In this document: positions 11,401 through 21,830 of the stretch, in pieces
Numbering within the stretch: position 1 is the first letter of the stretch
Layout: every line of letters starts with the position of its first letter
Source of the DNA: Wyeomyia smithii
Lineage: Eukaryota; Arthropoda; Insecta; Diptera; Culicidae
Assembly: GCF_029784165.1 (NCBI RefSeq)
Contig: NC_073695.1
Location: forward strand, 234,347,844 to 234,411,843
Direction of reading: 5' to 3'
Length of the DNA stretch: 64,000 bases
The notes under the pieces: model-generated
What the model saw: the letters and a program-made list of their open reading frames with translations, nothing else
Told to the model about the DNA's origin: nothing
The model's database searches: none
Position numbers and translations under genes: made by a program

Positions 11401-12501
11401 GCGTGGAAATTGGATATCAACATCATTTTATACAACGCAGACAGTGAACGAACTATAGTAAACAAGGACGAAATTCAAACAGTTTTGCATGAATTCCACG
11501 ATGCGCCTCTTGGTGGACACGTAGGAGCAAAACGAATGCATCAACGAATAGGCACACTTTTTGTATGGCCTAACATGAGAAGAGACATTGAGAATTATGT
11601 AAAACAATGTGACTCATGTCAGAAGAACAAGATTTGGAGCCATAACAAAATCCCAATGAAGATAACAACTACGTCATCAGAACCATTTGAGAAGGTTTTT
11701 ATAGACATAGTTGTCTTACCAGAATCCGATTTTGGTAATAAATATGGACTTGTCATGCAAGACGACCTAACCAGATTCTTGGTAGTAGCACCAATGGAGA
11801 ATCAAGAATCAGAAACAGTCGCCAGGACATTTATAGAACATTACATTTGTAAATTTGGAACACCTGCTGAATTAGTATCAGATCAAGGTTCAAATTTTAT
11901 GAGTGAGGTGTTCAAACATATTTGTAAAATTTTGAAAATAAAGAAAATCAACACAAGCGCGTATCATCCTCAAGCCAATTTAGTTGAGAGATCAAATCGT
12001 GAATTAAAAACATACCTGCGTCAGTACGTAGTAGGCAACCCACATGTATGGGACCAACATCTGCCATACTTTACGTTCGAGTACAACACGACGATTAACT
12101 CTTCGACAAAGTACTCTCCGTTCGAACTTGTATATGGACGATTAGCTAGATTACCAGCATCCATATATAACCAAAGGGAAAATGGTCTAAATTACGAAAG
12201 CTACTCAAAAGAGATGAGGTCTGTTTTCAAAAACATTCACTCAAAAGCTAAAGAAAACCTAATTCTGTCAAAAGAAAAGCGCAAAGAGCTCTATGACAGA
12301 AAAGCAAACGATTGGCAACCTATGTGGGGAGATCTGGTCTTAGTACATGCCAACCCCATGGGAGTAGGGCAGAAACTCCAGAGCTATTGGAGAGGCCCTT
12401 ATGAAATCGTAGATTTGCCCAGTGAGCAAACCACGGTAATCAAAAACGGCAACAAACTAGAGAAGATCCACAATAATCGCCTAAGAAAATACCATAATTA
12501 A
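8440..12501 (+). pseudogene. pol: Pol polyprotein, copy B, three single-base frameshifts
   Basis: The full pol reading region. The pepsin-like protease has its DTGA active site at codons 8659-8670; RT, RNase H and integrase follow as in copy A. The first ATG after the frameshift site region is absent, and the frame is open from 8440. Three breaks occur, each a homopolymer one base shorter than in copy A: A6 at 9398-9403, CCC at 9753-9755, TTT at 10398-10400. From 10399 to 12501 the frame is open through integrase. The pattern points to contig-end sequence errors more than to biological decay. Confidence 0.88.
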
Positions 12502-12513
12502 AAGAATGAAATG

Positions 12514-12569
<56 letters not shown>

Positions 12570-13228
12570 ATTGAATGAAGCATAAAAACACTCAAAGTTC
12601 ACTACCTCTTCGTTTTATTTTTGGGGTGTCCGGATTTAAAACACATCAACATTTTGGTTGTAAATCCGGACAGTGCAAACAGGAAAAGGACGCCGTTTGA
12701 CAGTGCGTTTATGTTTCGATTTATCTAAATTTTATCTCACGGCTTACTATGGTATTTATGATGTTTGAACGATCTTTCACATATAAAAAAAAGCTCCTGT
12801 ATAACATTGCATCTCATAAATTGCATAAATTACCATCTAATTGAGAAGTATTGATGAAGGTGTCCGGATATTGGTACCGTCCGGATTGTGATTCATCACG
12901 GTACAGCTCGGCGACTGATCGTCAGCCCTACTGATTTTTGCGAACGAAGTGGAAATAACAAACACAGAAAAAAAAAAAAAAAAAAAAAGGGTAAAACCCA
13001 CAACGAAAGACGAATTATTAATCAATAAAGGATGTGATATTACATTTGTTAACATAAAGATTAACAAAGAAAGTTTTACAAAAATATTAGTATATTATCA
13101 AAAAAAAAAAAAATTATTATTACGTACATAATATTTAAGTCTATTACATAAAAATGTCTCTCAATGAATAAATGTCTACGTCTAATGGCCTATGATCCCT
13201 GACCAGAATTGGTCAGGCTTTTTGCAAA

Positions 13229-13290
<62 letters not shown>

Positions 13291-13328
13291 GCCAATATCA
13301 AAATATTTTCTTTTCTCCTCGATTACAG
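12502..13328 (+). other. pol-env linker, copy B
   Basis: Same organisation as 3639-4464. It has a 55-A tract (12514-12568), a 10-bp stem pairing 12628-12637 with 12662-12671, a 21-A run, a hairpin beside a 58-A tract (13230-13287), then pyrimidine-rich sequence and CAG with AG at 13327-13328. The two long A tracts have identical lengths in both copies, which is surprising for independent copies because such tracts change quickly. The whole resembles a 5' intron end plus RNA control region for spliced env mRNA. Confidence 0.7.
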
Positions 13329-15447
13329 GAGCATTTTTCTTCTCGTTAACCTATTCTGGTTAACGAATGGTGGATTCATTTTAGAGGAACAACACGAGCC
13401 GTTGATAAGAATGGGCACATACGTGTTGAAGGTAAGATTCCCGGTATTAGGATTAGAAGAAGGAGGGAAGGCCTTATTAAAATCTAAGGCAGATTATAAT
13501 TATACTTGTGTATTATTACAAAAAATAATAAAAAATACACATTGTAATGTCATGCTGAGTGATTTAGAAATGGCATTCAACAAAAGCATGGATATGAATA
13601 AGTTCATAAAAGAATTTTTTCCATCCCGAAGAACTCGTGGTTTTATAACAGCCATTGGAGGTATGGATTCTGATGATAGAATTCGGGTGGATATAAATCT
13701 GGACAAATTAAGAAGGAACGAGGAATCCTTGGTCTTATCACTAGATCATCAAACTGCGACAATTGATGCTATGTACAAATTTGTAGACAGCTCAATGTTG
13801 CATATAGATGATAAGATGAAAAACGTGATGAATACGTTCAACACATTAGGGAAACTGGTCCAAGACGACTTAAGTTTCGCTAGTACATATAAAAAGGCAC
13901 TACAACTTGAGTCGGAATTAATTGAAATTGGATTTAGAATTCAATCTTTAATAAATGACTTAAATAAACAACAGAATATTATACTACAAGTCTTGCTTAA
14001 TAAAGACAATAGTATAACATGGTTTATTCAATTACTAGAGCCAGCAATTTTGTTGCAAATATTAAAAGAGGCTGAAAGTAAGATCAAAGGGGGCCTCGAA
14101 TTTCCAAGAAGACAAAATAGCGGAATATTGTCAGAGATTTTGAGAATAACGGATGTATCCTTTAAAACGGAGAACAACCAAATGTTGTCAATTGACCTGA
14201 AGATACCGTTAGTTTCAAAGAGGAAATTCAAAGCATTTAAGGGAAGTTTTATTCCACAAATAAATGGAACTATTATCATGACCATTAATTTGGATCGGAA
14301 TATAATAATTGAGGAAATTGATAACTATTGGGGATTCCTATTAACGGAAACTCAATACGAAAACTGCAAAATATACATGAATTTTAGAATTTGTGAATTA
14401 AAACTGAAGGAGGAAAATTTAACTTCAGAAAACGAGTGCCTATTGAATCTCAGATTCAGAAATTCAACAGAAAATTGTAAGATTAAACTTCTGAGAGTCA
14501 ATCACGACGCTTGGTTTGAAACCGAGGAGTCAAATGTTTGGGAGTATGTAACCCCACAAGAAGTTGAAGTAAATATTTTCCATGGAGAAAATAAAACAAA
14601 ATTGATTGTTAGGGGTACAGGTCGAATGAGGCTAACCCCAAACATGAGGATTCAAACAAATAACACAAAAATTTGGTATTCAGATACTACAGTATCGGAT
14701 AACAAAGCATTAGTAAACACAATGAACTACAAAATAATGAATTTTACGTGGGAAGAAAGTACAATGCATTTGATCCCAACATTGAGTGGAAATTTCTCTA
14801 AAGTTTCATTCTATGATCGAAAGAAGCTTTTTGATTTAGGAATCGATGTTGAAGTTCTCAAAAAGCAAAGACCCTTCCTAGAAAATTTAATTTATTCTCC
14901 ACTTTCATCAGGCTGGACTATAGCTAGTATAGGGACTGGAGCAATAATTATGTTGGCAACGTTGATAGTACTTTTTATTTGTTGCTTTAAAGGGCAGATT
15001 TCTTGCCCACAAAACAAAAAGTACGTCTCTTCATATTCCAAGGAAAGGAAGTCGAAACCTTTTAAACAAAGGAATCCAAAGGTTTCAATTCTGAAAAAAC
15101 CTCGTTCATCACCTCCAAAGATACCGTTGAGAGGACAAAAGATTACCCATTTAGGGCCATTGATCGACCCACGGGAACCGAATTCAGACGCTGAGATGCT
15201 TAAAAGGAGGAAAGATATTTTCGCCAATCCAAATTTAGAACATAATGGAGAAATCATGCTCATGCGTGAATTAAATCCACAAGCGAATTTACCAGCAATT
15301 CAAAAATTAGAAGAAGAATATATGGAACCAGATATATTTCAAACCTCAACAGGAATAACAAATGAAAGCGATATCCAGGGGATATCAGAAAATAAGACAA
15401 TTATAAAAACACAAACTAGAAGACCACCAGTCAGAATTCGGTGGTAG
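13329..15447 (+). CDS. env: Envelope fusion glycoprotein, baculovirus-F/gypsy Env type, intact copy
   Basis: About 705 codons, uninterrupted. No ATG lies between the splice acceptor (AG at 13327-13328) and the hydrophobic leader, so the start codon probably comes from a 5' exon. The ATG at 13192 lies upstream of the A tract and would give a poly-lysine leader, so I reject it as the start. A hydrophobic leader follows the acceptor. A furin-type RRTR site at 13627-13638 is followed by a Gly-rich hydrophobic segment resembling a fusion peptide. A transmembrane segment spans roughly 14914-14988, followed by a basic cytoplasmic tail of about 150 residues. The layout matches insect errantivirus Env and baculovirus F proteins, which drive membrane fusion. 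The broken copy is at 4465-6582. Confidence 0.88.
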
Positions 15448-16199
15448 AAAAAGTTGATACAGAGCGACAACCTACAGCTAATTATAACATAATGCGTTCG
15501 CCAATAGCAACAAAAAAGCATTTGAATGAACCGAAGAGCTGGAAATCCAGGATAAGTAAATGTCTTGTCAAAGATTGTCAAAAATGTCTGCACGTAATAA
15601 TGTCAAATAGATGAGCACTATAAAAGAATTAAAAGGGGAAGAGGAAACATACCTCCCATAAATAACGCGAAAGAGTAAAACTTTGATTAATTAAATCGGA
15701 AGAGACCCCACATTATTTGAAAGAAGGGCCTTTCAAATGAAAATAGAAGAAATGAAATATTGACCTAGAGCGGATAAAAGTTTCCCTCGTTACAATCAGT
15801 ATCCCATGGGAAATGTTAAATGAGATCGTACTTACCGTTCGACAATAGTAAAATTGAACATTGTCGATAAACTGAATTTTTTTTTTACGATTTTTTATGT
15901 TTGAATGGATAGTGAATTATTGGACAAGGGAACACTACCTAGAATGACTGTGATTTGAATGAAATAACAAGGGAGTAGTGACCCAGAATGGTAGTTATTG
16001 AGTATACGAATTGTTAATTATATTATATACAGCAATGTATTAAGAATTTATTTTACTCATTTCTTTTTGCAGACAGAGCAAATGAGATACGAACAGGCCT
16101 ATAGCCTAGGAAATTGAGGTAAATATATATAGAAAAAAAAAAAATAAGAATTTAAATCCTGTTTGTAGTAGTCAACAAATACTTTTGACACTACGTAAA
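15448..16199 (+). other. env-SPSB spacer with splice signals and a short upstream ORF
   Basis: No long ORF. Near its end a pyrimidine tract leads to TTTGCAG (AG at 16071-16072), a good splice acceptor. It is followed by a 12-codon ORF (16082-16117) whose stop overlaps a donor-like GAG|GTAAAT (cut after 16118). A 12-A run sits at 16133-16144 and a second weaker acceptor, TTTGTAG, near 16163-16169. The SPSB-like gene could therefore be expressed from its own subgenomic spliced RNA, possibly through a mini-exon. Confidence 0.55.
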
Positions 16200-17138
16200 A
16201 TGTATGCCAAGAAACATTTAAACAAACGAAGAGGACTAAAACATAGGGTAACGCCTCAAATTACAAATATGGAAAGACCGAAAAGACACGAAAATTATGA
16301 GATACCACAAAGATTAAAAATTTTGTTGGAAAGACCAACAGTATCTCTGGAAGAACAGATAAGACATTCCTGGAATAAGGAAGACTGTTCTGAAAACATA
16401 TTTGTAGAAACTAATGGTCTCACAGCCCATCGAACTTATGCAAGAAACAATACTGATTGCATAAGAGGTAAAGTTGGGTTCACAAAAGGTCTCCATGTAT
16501 GGGAAATAACATGGCCTAGTGAACAGAGGGGGACACATGCATACGTTGGAATAGCAACGTCTGATGCAACCTTACAATGCATGGGTTATCAAAGTCTATT
16601 AGGACTAGATAGCAATTCTTGGGGCTTTGACATAAACAGGGGCATGACGCTTCATGATTCAATCATTGACACGTACCCGAAAAAACAAAATGGTAGAGAA
16701 CGAAAATCTTTTGAAAAATTCAAAATAAAGCTCGAGACTATTAAAGTGATACTGGATATGGATAAAGGCACACTGAGCTTTTTAGCCAATGGCCAATACT
16801 TTGGAGAAGCCTTCGAGGGTCTCCAAAATAAGACACTATACCCAATAATTTCAACAGTTTGGGGCAGAAGTGAGGTAAAAATGGAATATTTAGGTGGTTT
16901 AGAGTCTAAACCAATTACCTTACAGGAATTGTGCAAATACACAATCTGTAAAGGAATGTGTTCAATACATTTCAAAGAAAATGTCAAACTTTTCCAATTA
17001 CCAAAGTCAATAGAGAACTATTTGTGCCTTCAAGGAAAGGACTTTTGGAAAAGGAGTCTGAACACAGACAGAAAACATGAATGCACAAATTATTGTGTCA
17101 CAAATAACACGATTGGGCTCCGAGTAAAAGACGTGTGA
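16200..17138 (+). CDS. SPRY domain SOCS-box protein, Gustavus/SPSB family, carried by the retroelement
   Basis: 312 codons from ATG 16200, uninterrupted; ATG 16269 is an alternative start nearer the family's usual N-terminus. Residues about 36-235 form an SPSB-type SPRY/B30.2 domain, with the conserved IRGKVG, GLHVWEI, QRGTHAYVG, SWGFD, LSFLANG and VWG blocks. Residues about 239-278 form a SOCS box: a BC box LQELCKYTIC (binds Elongin B/C) and a Cul5-type segment with LPKSIENYL. Family members recruit substrates to a Cullin5 E3 ubiquitin ligase; Drosophila Gustavus binds Vasa. From memory of the family, the peptide pocket's R-x-P-x-A loop keeps R here but not P or A (HRTYAR), while the GY and VWG pocket residues are kept, so specificity may differ. 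A Cys-containing tail of about 34 residues extends past the SOCS box. There are no introns, base use is A-rich like env and pol, and a 16-A run abuts the stop. Confidence 0.88.
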   Translation: MYAKKHLNKRRGLKHRVTPQITNMERPKRHENYEIPQRLKILLERPTVSLEEQIRHSWNKEDCSENIFVETNGLTAHRTYARNNTDCIRGKVGFTKGLHVWEITWPSEQRGTHAYVGIATSDATLQCMGYQSLLGLDSNSWGFDINRGMTLHDSIIDTYPKKQNGRERKSFEKFKIKLETIKVILDMDKGTLSFLANGQYFGEAFEGLQNKTLYPIISTVWGRSEVKMEYLGGLESKPITLQELCKYTICKGMCSIHFKENVKLFQLPKSIENYLCLQGKDFWKRSLNTDRKHECTNYCVTNNTIGLRVKDV

Positions 17139-17871
17139 AAAAAAAAAAAAAATTATGGATTTACACACATCTGTCAGCATATTTTTTTTTAGATATATAA
17201 CTATGTAGTATGATAGAGTTTAATTTTAATAGTACATAATTATTTTTGGGATTATTCTACATTTTATTATACAATTATTTAATAGAAAACAAAATGAGTA
17301 TATTTACAGATTAATCCTGCCTAAAACCTCAAATCAGGGGGGGTTTTAGGTCAACAGCAATTTACCAGGCGATCCACAGAAGACGAGAAGGAAGATAAAC
17401 CAGAATGGTGAATAGAAGGAAGGTAAAACAGAATGATGGTATGGTGAGTGTAGATTGCTGCTATACGGTAATGCAAGTGTAATTTTGGGTTATCCTTTTC
17501 GGTATTAAATACTTGCATTGCTGTAGACCTTTTTTTTTTTTTTTTCATATTTCCAATATTTTTACTTTTAATTTGGTATAAGATTTTTTGGCTTAATTAT
17601 TGACAAGAGGGGTGAATTATCATGAATTCTCAAAATTATATATTTGTGAGAAAAATATTTTTCTTGACTCTATATTTTGAGTAAGAAAATGGAAATATTA
17701 AAATTAAAATTGTTTTCATTATTAATAAATATTAAAGACATATATGCTTAAATGGGAAAACATGAAAAAGGTATCAAATTGGGAAGAAGTTGACAATAGG
17801 AGAGAGTAGAGAATAGAAAAAAAAAAAAAAAAAAATTTTATTTAAAGTTTATTACATTAATTAATCATTTG

Positions 17872-17916
<45 letters not shown>

Positions 17917-18840
17917 ATTATAATATAAATAAAATACACTAAAATTAAAAGTAAAGTAACATACAATTTAAAATATTCAGAGCGTAAAGATAGGGATATA
18001 AAGTTAGGAACTAAGACTAGGGTCAGACAGTAGGAGAACGATAAAAGGATCAGTACTCACCGAACGGACGGCGGAGATAAAAGACGGATGGAGAGAGATG
18101 AATCTAGAACGGATTCAGTAAATATATATTTGACTGAATCAGAAATTAATATAGCAGTTGAATAAAACGGAAGAGAAAAGCAGTCTTTCATCATCAATCA
18201 AGAAAGATGTTTAAGGAGATAAGACTATTCTATCAGCTAGGAGAAGCCGGATAAGTCATTATATACACACACTTTACACCACTTGCAATGGGATAGACCT
18301 GAAGAGCAGGATCGATGAAAACGGGTTTATGTCTTCAGGGAACAGGAAGAATCCCAAATTTATCGGCAGGATTATAAGTGTAGAGAAACACCAGATCAAG
18401 TCTTAGGACTACGTGCAACAAATGATCGGTGTTATATCCGAGCATAAAGATTAAAAGCTGTAACATCTAGGATATATCTCAACAGAATTCAGGACTTAGG
18501 TCAACCAAGAAAGATCCTGAAACAACAAATATTCTTCGTGTTAATGGGACGGATAATACCAAGGAAGGAGGATAGACAGGAGTGGATAGAGGAGCGAACG
18601 AAAGGGGGCGGACGGCTCTCAGGAAAGGAGAAGGAGAAGGAGTACGGAATAGTATGGATAGAACAGTAGTAGCTAGGGAATAGAGTAGTAGGGTACAGAG
18701 GCAAAAGATCTTTCATTTCCAAATTATCCAAAAATCAGGTTCCTTCAAATTTTTTTTTTGTAACCCATGCCAAATACTTTCATCATGTTTTTAATGAATT
18801 GCATTAATTAAAAACTCGATCAGTGGGGGTTTTATGAGCC
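17139..18840 (+). other. 3' region of the retroelement, LTR not delimited
   Basis: No coding sequence seen. Features are a G7 tract inside a hairpin at 17320-17350, a 19-A run (about 17817-17835), a 43-A run (about 17872-17914), an AATAAA at about 18160 preceded by a TATATAT stretch near 18121, and a long A/G-rich part to about 18,700. The 3' LTR probably lies here. Without the 5' LTR for comparison I cannot set its ends. Confidence 0.5.
17320..17350 (+). promoter_or_regulatory. Hairpin containing a G-rich, polypurine-like tract
   Basis: A perfect 9-bp stem (CCTAAAACC at 17320-17328 with GGTTTTAGG at 17342-17350) encloses a 13-nt loop ending in G. The G7 run at 17337-17343 is the best candidate for a plus-strand primer (polypurine tract), though it is short and followed by TTTTAGG and not a canonical LTR start. 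A similar GTGGGGGTTTTAT block recurs at about 18823. Confidence 0.4.
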
Positions 18841-18880
18841 GACCTGATTTTAGGCGGTTACAATTAATTTCCATTCTCTT

Positions 18881-19410
18881 CCAAAGAAGGATTAAGAAAA
18901 ATCCTAAATGGAAAAAACATCTTTGGAAAAACTTGTCATTAATATGCATGGACAAGATGATGAAATCATTTCTCTTGTCAATTTGTTTCAACATCGCAAG
19001 TGTTGAAACTTGAAATTCCATCCACCACTCATGTTATGAAAATATGAAAAGTGGATCATAATCAAAGAAGGTATTGTTTTGATTATGGAGGCAAAAACAA
19101 TACCTCAGTTATTAAATCGAACGCAAGTTCGAATGTTTTAAGTTTATATTTACAGCAAAAAACTCCAATTCGCGGATGTTTAATCAAAACATGCAACCGA
19201 GCGGATTTACGAAAAAGTCAACAACGATTGCATCAGCCGTGCACGGGCACGTTCGCGAGGAAAGAGACGGAAGAGCGGCCCGCTCTCGTGAGAAGACGAC
19301 GCCGCGGGAAAATTCGGAGTGACCGGAGTAGCGGCGAATACTTAAGCTGGGACTTCAAGGAAGTCCGAGGTCGTTATAGTGATACCCCTCGTGAGGCAGG
19401 TGCCTACGTC
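18881..19410 (+). other. String of consecutive short perfect hairpins
   Basis: Successive inverted repeats: 18881-18887 with 18920-18926; 18951-18957 with 18973-18979 (inner 5-bp stem); 18985-18993 with 19001-19009 (9 bp); 19057-19066 with 19078-19087 (10 bp); overlapping 19070-19080 with 19094-19104 (11 bp); 19117-19122 with 19127-19132; 19176-19181 with 19187-19192; 19272-19277 with 19281-19286; 19350-19356 with 19360-19366; 19394-19398 with 19401-19405. The right half turns GC-rich. A 128-codon + strand ORF (19051-19437) overlaps but resembles nothing known to me. The region could be a structured RNA, or the leader or end of another element. Confidence 0.5.
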
Positions 19411-19437
19411 GTTATAGATAGTCCGCGGTTCGTTTAG

Positions 19438-20062
19438 GTGTTAACTCTTAAGTTTTATTCCGCGAGGCAGAAGTGATGCCCGTTGTTTAAGTTTCGGTTT
19501 AGTGTTTAAGTGATTTAATATTTTTTCAACTTAACTGATAGATTAAAAGTAATTAAAATCGAGCAGATGTAGTGCAGTTAATCAAAGGACATATCACATC
19601 CAGCAGTAATAGTGTCTAACCACTCGGTACGTATTCCGCTTCAAAACATTAGAAAATAAGTCAAACTAAATATTACAACGATTAGGTCACTTATAATCAG
19701 TTTATGTTTGAGTTTTGGTTTGGCCCAGAATATGAGTAATGTGGCACTGGATTTAACTTCTTTTGACCTAATTTTTGGATTCTTGGTATTTTTTGGTGTC
19801 GCGTGATGTGATTTTAATTTATTCGTATCTCAATAGAGTAAATCAATAGAACTGAATATGACCATACAAACACGAATGCATATACCGTTGGGTTAGTTTA
19901 GATCGGTCCACTCGGCACCGTGGAACGATGCCTGATAAATTTGCACCTTTTGTTTATTTTAAAATGGTAATTAAATTTCCTTTGACATAGAACTGCGTCC
20001 CTCAGAAAAGTTCGGCTACATAGGGGTGTAAAACGAAAATCTATAAACAGGAAAAGGGAAAA
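19438..20062. other. No recognisable feature
   Basis: Mixed-composition DNA between the hairpin string and the MITE at 20065. I see no convincing ORF, RNA gene or terminal repeat. Confidence 0.5.
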
Positions 20063-20064
20063 TA

Positions 20065-21058
20065 GGGGAACTGCTCCATTATTCATCTCATTAAGCCGAT
20101 ATTCACGAAGAATGCATGGATTGAACACCCAATTTTCACGAAATCATTGAACAAATAAAAATATTTAGTTTACGTGCTCTTATGGAATCGTTCAGCATTG
20201 TATATTTAGTAAAATTAGCTAGATTTATCCTGAGTTTTGTAATTTTTTTTCACAACGCTTCCATATCCATATCAAAACTTGAATCATTGCTCAATTATTC
20301 ATCTCACGACAATCCCATATTCATCACACTGTCAATCATGAATGTATCATATTATCATGAATGAACGTAGCCGCAGCCCGTCGTAGTAGGTTACCTAGAT
20401 ATCCGCTGCAGTTGTTTACGTGTATAATTGGTAACCTAGGTAACCACTACAGTGTTGTGGATTTATGTCAATTATGTCGGAATAATTTAACATTTTCAGT
20501 ATGATTTTTTTGTATTAACAGAAACTGATTTGGCAACTTTTGATTTTCTTCAATGCAGTAAAAACAGATGAAAATACATACAGTTGAAACTTAGGAATCT
20601 TAGAAATTCATCTCATATATTTCTGCTAATTTAAGCTTGTTTTGGGAAATTTGAGGTGAACTTTTCAAAGATTAAAGCATTCTTAGTGTAGTGAGTGATT
20701 TTGTTGATGGATTAAAATAAAAAATGGTCCGCTAGTGATGAAAAAGACTTTGGTTGGCTGCTGAACGAGTCCCGTTGTAGCCGTTTAGAACAATGCGCCG
20801 ATTATGTTTTCTGAGGTAGGTGATTAAATTAAATGAGTTTTCGAGTGCAGATGATCGACTATAATATCAAATTTAGTGCTTTTAAGTGAGTTGAGGATTA
20901 TACTTTATGAGGAATCTAAAGTGAACTAAAAAGAATCCATTCCTTGGATTAGCAGATTGGTTTAAGAAGAAAATATGCGTTTTTTCCTGTTTTCAATTGT
21001 GTTTTCATATTGTATGAGATGAATATATGAGCTGAGATAAATAATGGAGCAGTTCCCC
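20065..21058. mobile_element. 994-bp MITE-like element with 26-bp TIRs and TA duplication
   Basis: The TIRs 20065-20090 (starting GGGGAACTGCTCCATTATT) and 21033-21058 match as inverted repeats at 25 of 26 positions. Each is flanked by TA (20063-20064, 21059-21060), the target duplication of Tc1/mariner-type transposition. The interior has no transposase ORF. It includes a second inverted pair, GGTTACCTAG at 20389-20398 with its complement at 20436-20445. A non-autonomous element that would need a transposase supplied elsewhere. Confidence 0.85.
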
Positions 21059-21264
21059 TATATCCAATTTGTAATGCAAATTAGTCGGTTAGTTTTCAGT
21101 GAATTTCCATCGTTCTCGCAGCGAACTATTGGAAAATCATCAAATGCATCCGCCCAAATGCAGAAAATTGTAATTTGATTATTTGAACTATTGTACTATT
21201 CAACATTGTAAAGCTTTGTTGAAACGCATATTCCGACCTTTTATTGGTCGCTTGAGCTATGCTT

Positions 21265-21830
21265 TCCTAAGCACGGTCGACAGAATTATGTACCTAGTTA
21301 ACCAGGAATGCACTTTTTGGCCTGTATATGAGCTTGCTTCTGCTCAAACCAATCTGTTTACGGGTGGATGGCCACCAGGGAGCTCCTAACTGAGCAGCAG
21401 AAGTAGCGGCAGCGTATAGCAGCAGCTGCGACAAGTATCAGCAGCGGTAGTAGTCAGTGGTAGGTGCAGCGGCACTGCTTCTACCTCTAGTAAAAAGCTG
21501 CTTTCGTGCGGTAGCGGCAGCATCAGCGGTAGGTGTGTTGGCCAGCACTTTCTTCAGTGAAAAGCTCTGCCGTATTTTGGCACCACACAAACGCGAATGT
21601 TGGCAATCAAAATCTATCAGTCGTCAAATTTTCAGTATGAAAACAGTTTTCCACTGTGTAATCAGCTATGTGCCTCATTCCCACTATCGTAATAGCGCAG
21701 AAATGCTGTTACCAACATATCCGATATTGAATTAAACAACAAGTTGTCCATTTAGGGACAAAATTAATACTCAATTTAAAGAGTTAATACTTTTTCGTTC
21801 ATTCTTTGTACTTCATTCATAATTTAACAG
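21265..21830 (+). repeat. Diverged copy of the 1.3-kb repeat unit (unit 0, partial)
   Basis: Aligns with 22925-23437 and 24250-24760. Shared blocks include GGTCGACAGAATTAT near 21276, the AGC-rich segment near 21400, GCACTTTCTTCAG near 21543 and the AACAACAAGTTGTCC block near 21735. It is clearly more diverged than the copies to the right, so it is the oldest visible unit of the array. Confidence 0.75.

Larger units (their letters stand above)
7901..18720 (+). mobile_element. Env-bearing Ty3/gypsy (errantivirus-type) element, copy B, with SPSB-like gene
   Basis: Gag end, pol, linker, env, SPSB-like gene and a long A/G-rich 3' region. The + strand stays strongly purine-rich (A and G) through about 18,700, unlike the mixed flanking DNA, so I extend the element to there. 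The exact end is uncertain, because the 5' LTR is not in the window and the 3' LTR cannot be found by self-comparison. The gene order gag-pol-env plus one extra 3' gene is like a complex retrovirus; the usual insect errantivirus stops after env. Confidence 0.75.

Noticed and set aside
13192..13328. ATG at 13192 (and 4328) as the env start
   Set aside because: It would give a long poly-lysine stretch from the 58-A tract ahead of the leader. A splice acceptor right before the hydrophobic leader is a better explanation.
1..17138. A genuine head-to-tail tandem pair of retroelements
   Set aside because: Dovetailing contig ends, a placeholder 500-N gap and identical long A-tract lengths favour an assembly duplication.
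18002..18840. 3' LTR beginning at AGTTAGGAAC (gypsy LTRs often begin AGTTA)
   Set aside because: No matching 5' LTR is in the window, the preceding purine tract is weak, and no matching end could be fixed.
19051..19437. 128-codon ORF as a gene
   Set aside because: It coincides with the hairpin string and a GC-rich stretch and shows no known motif.
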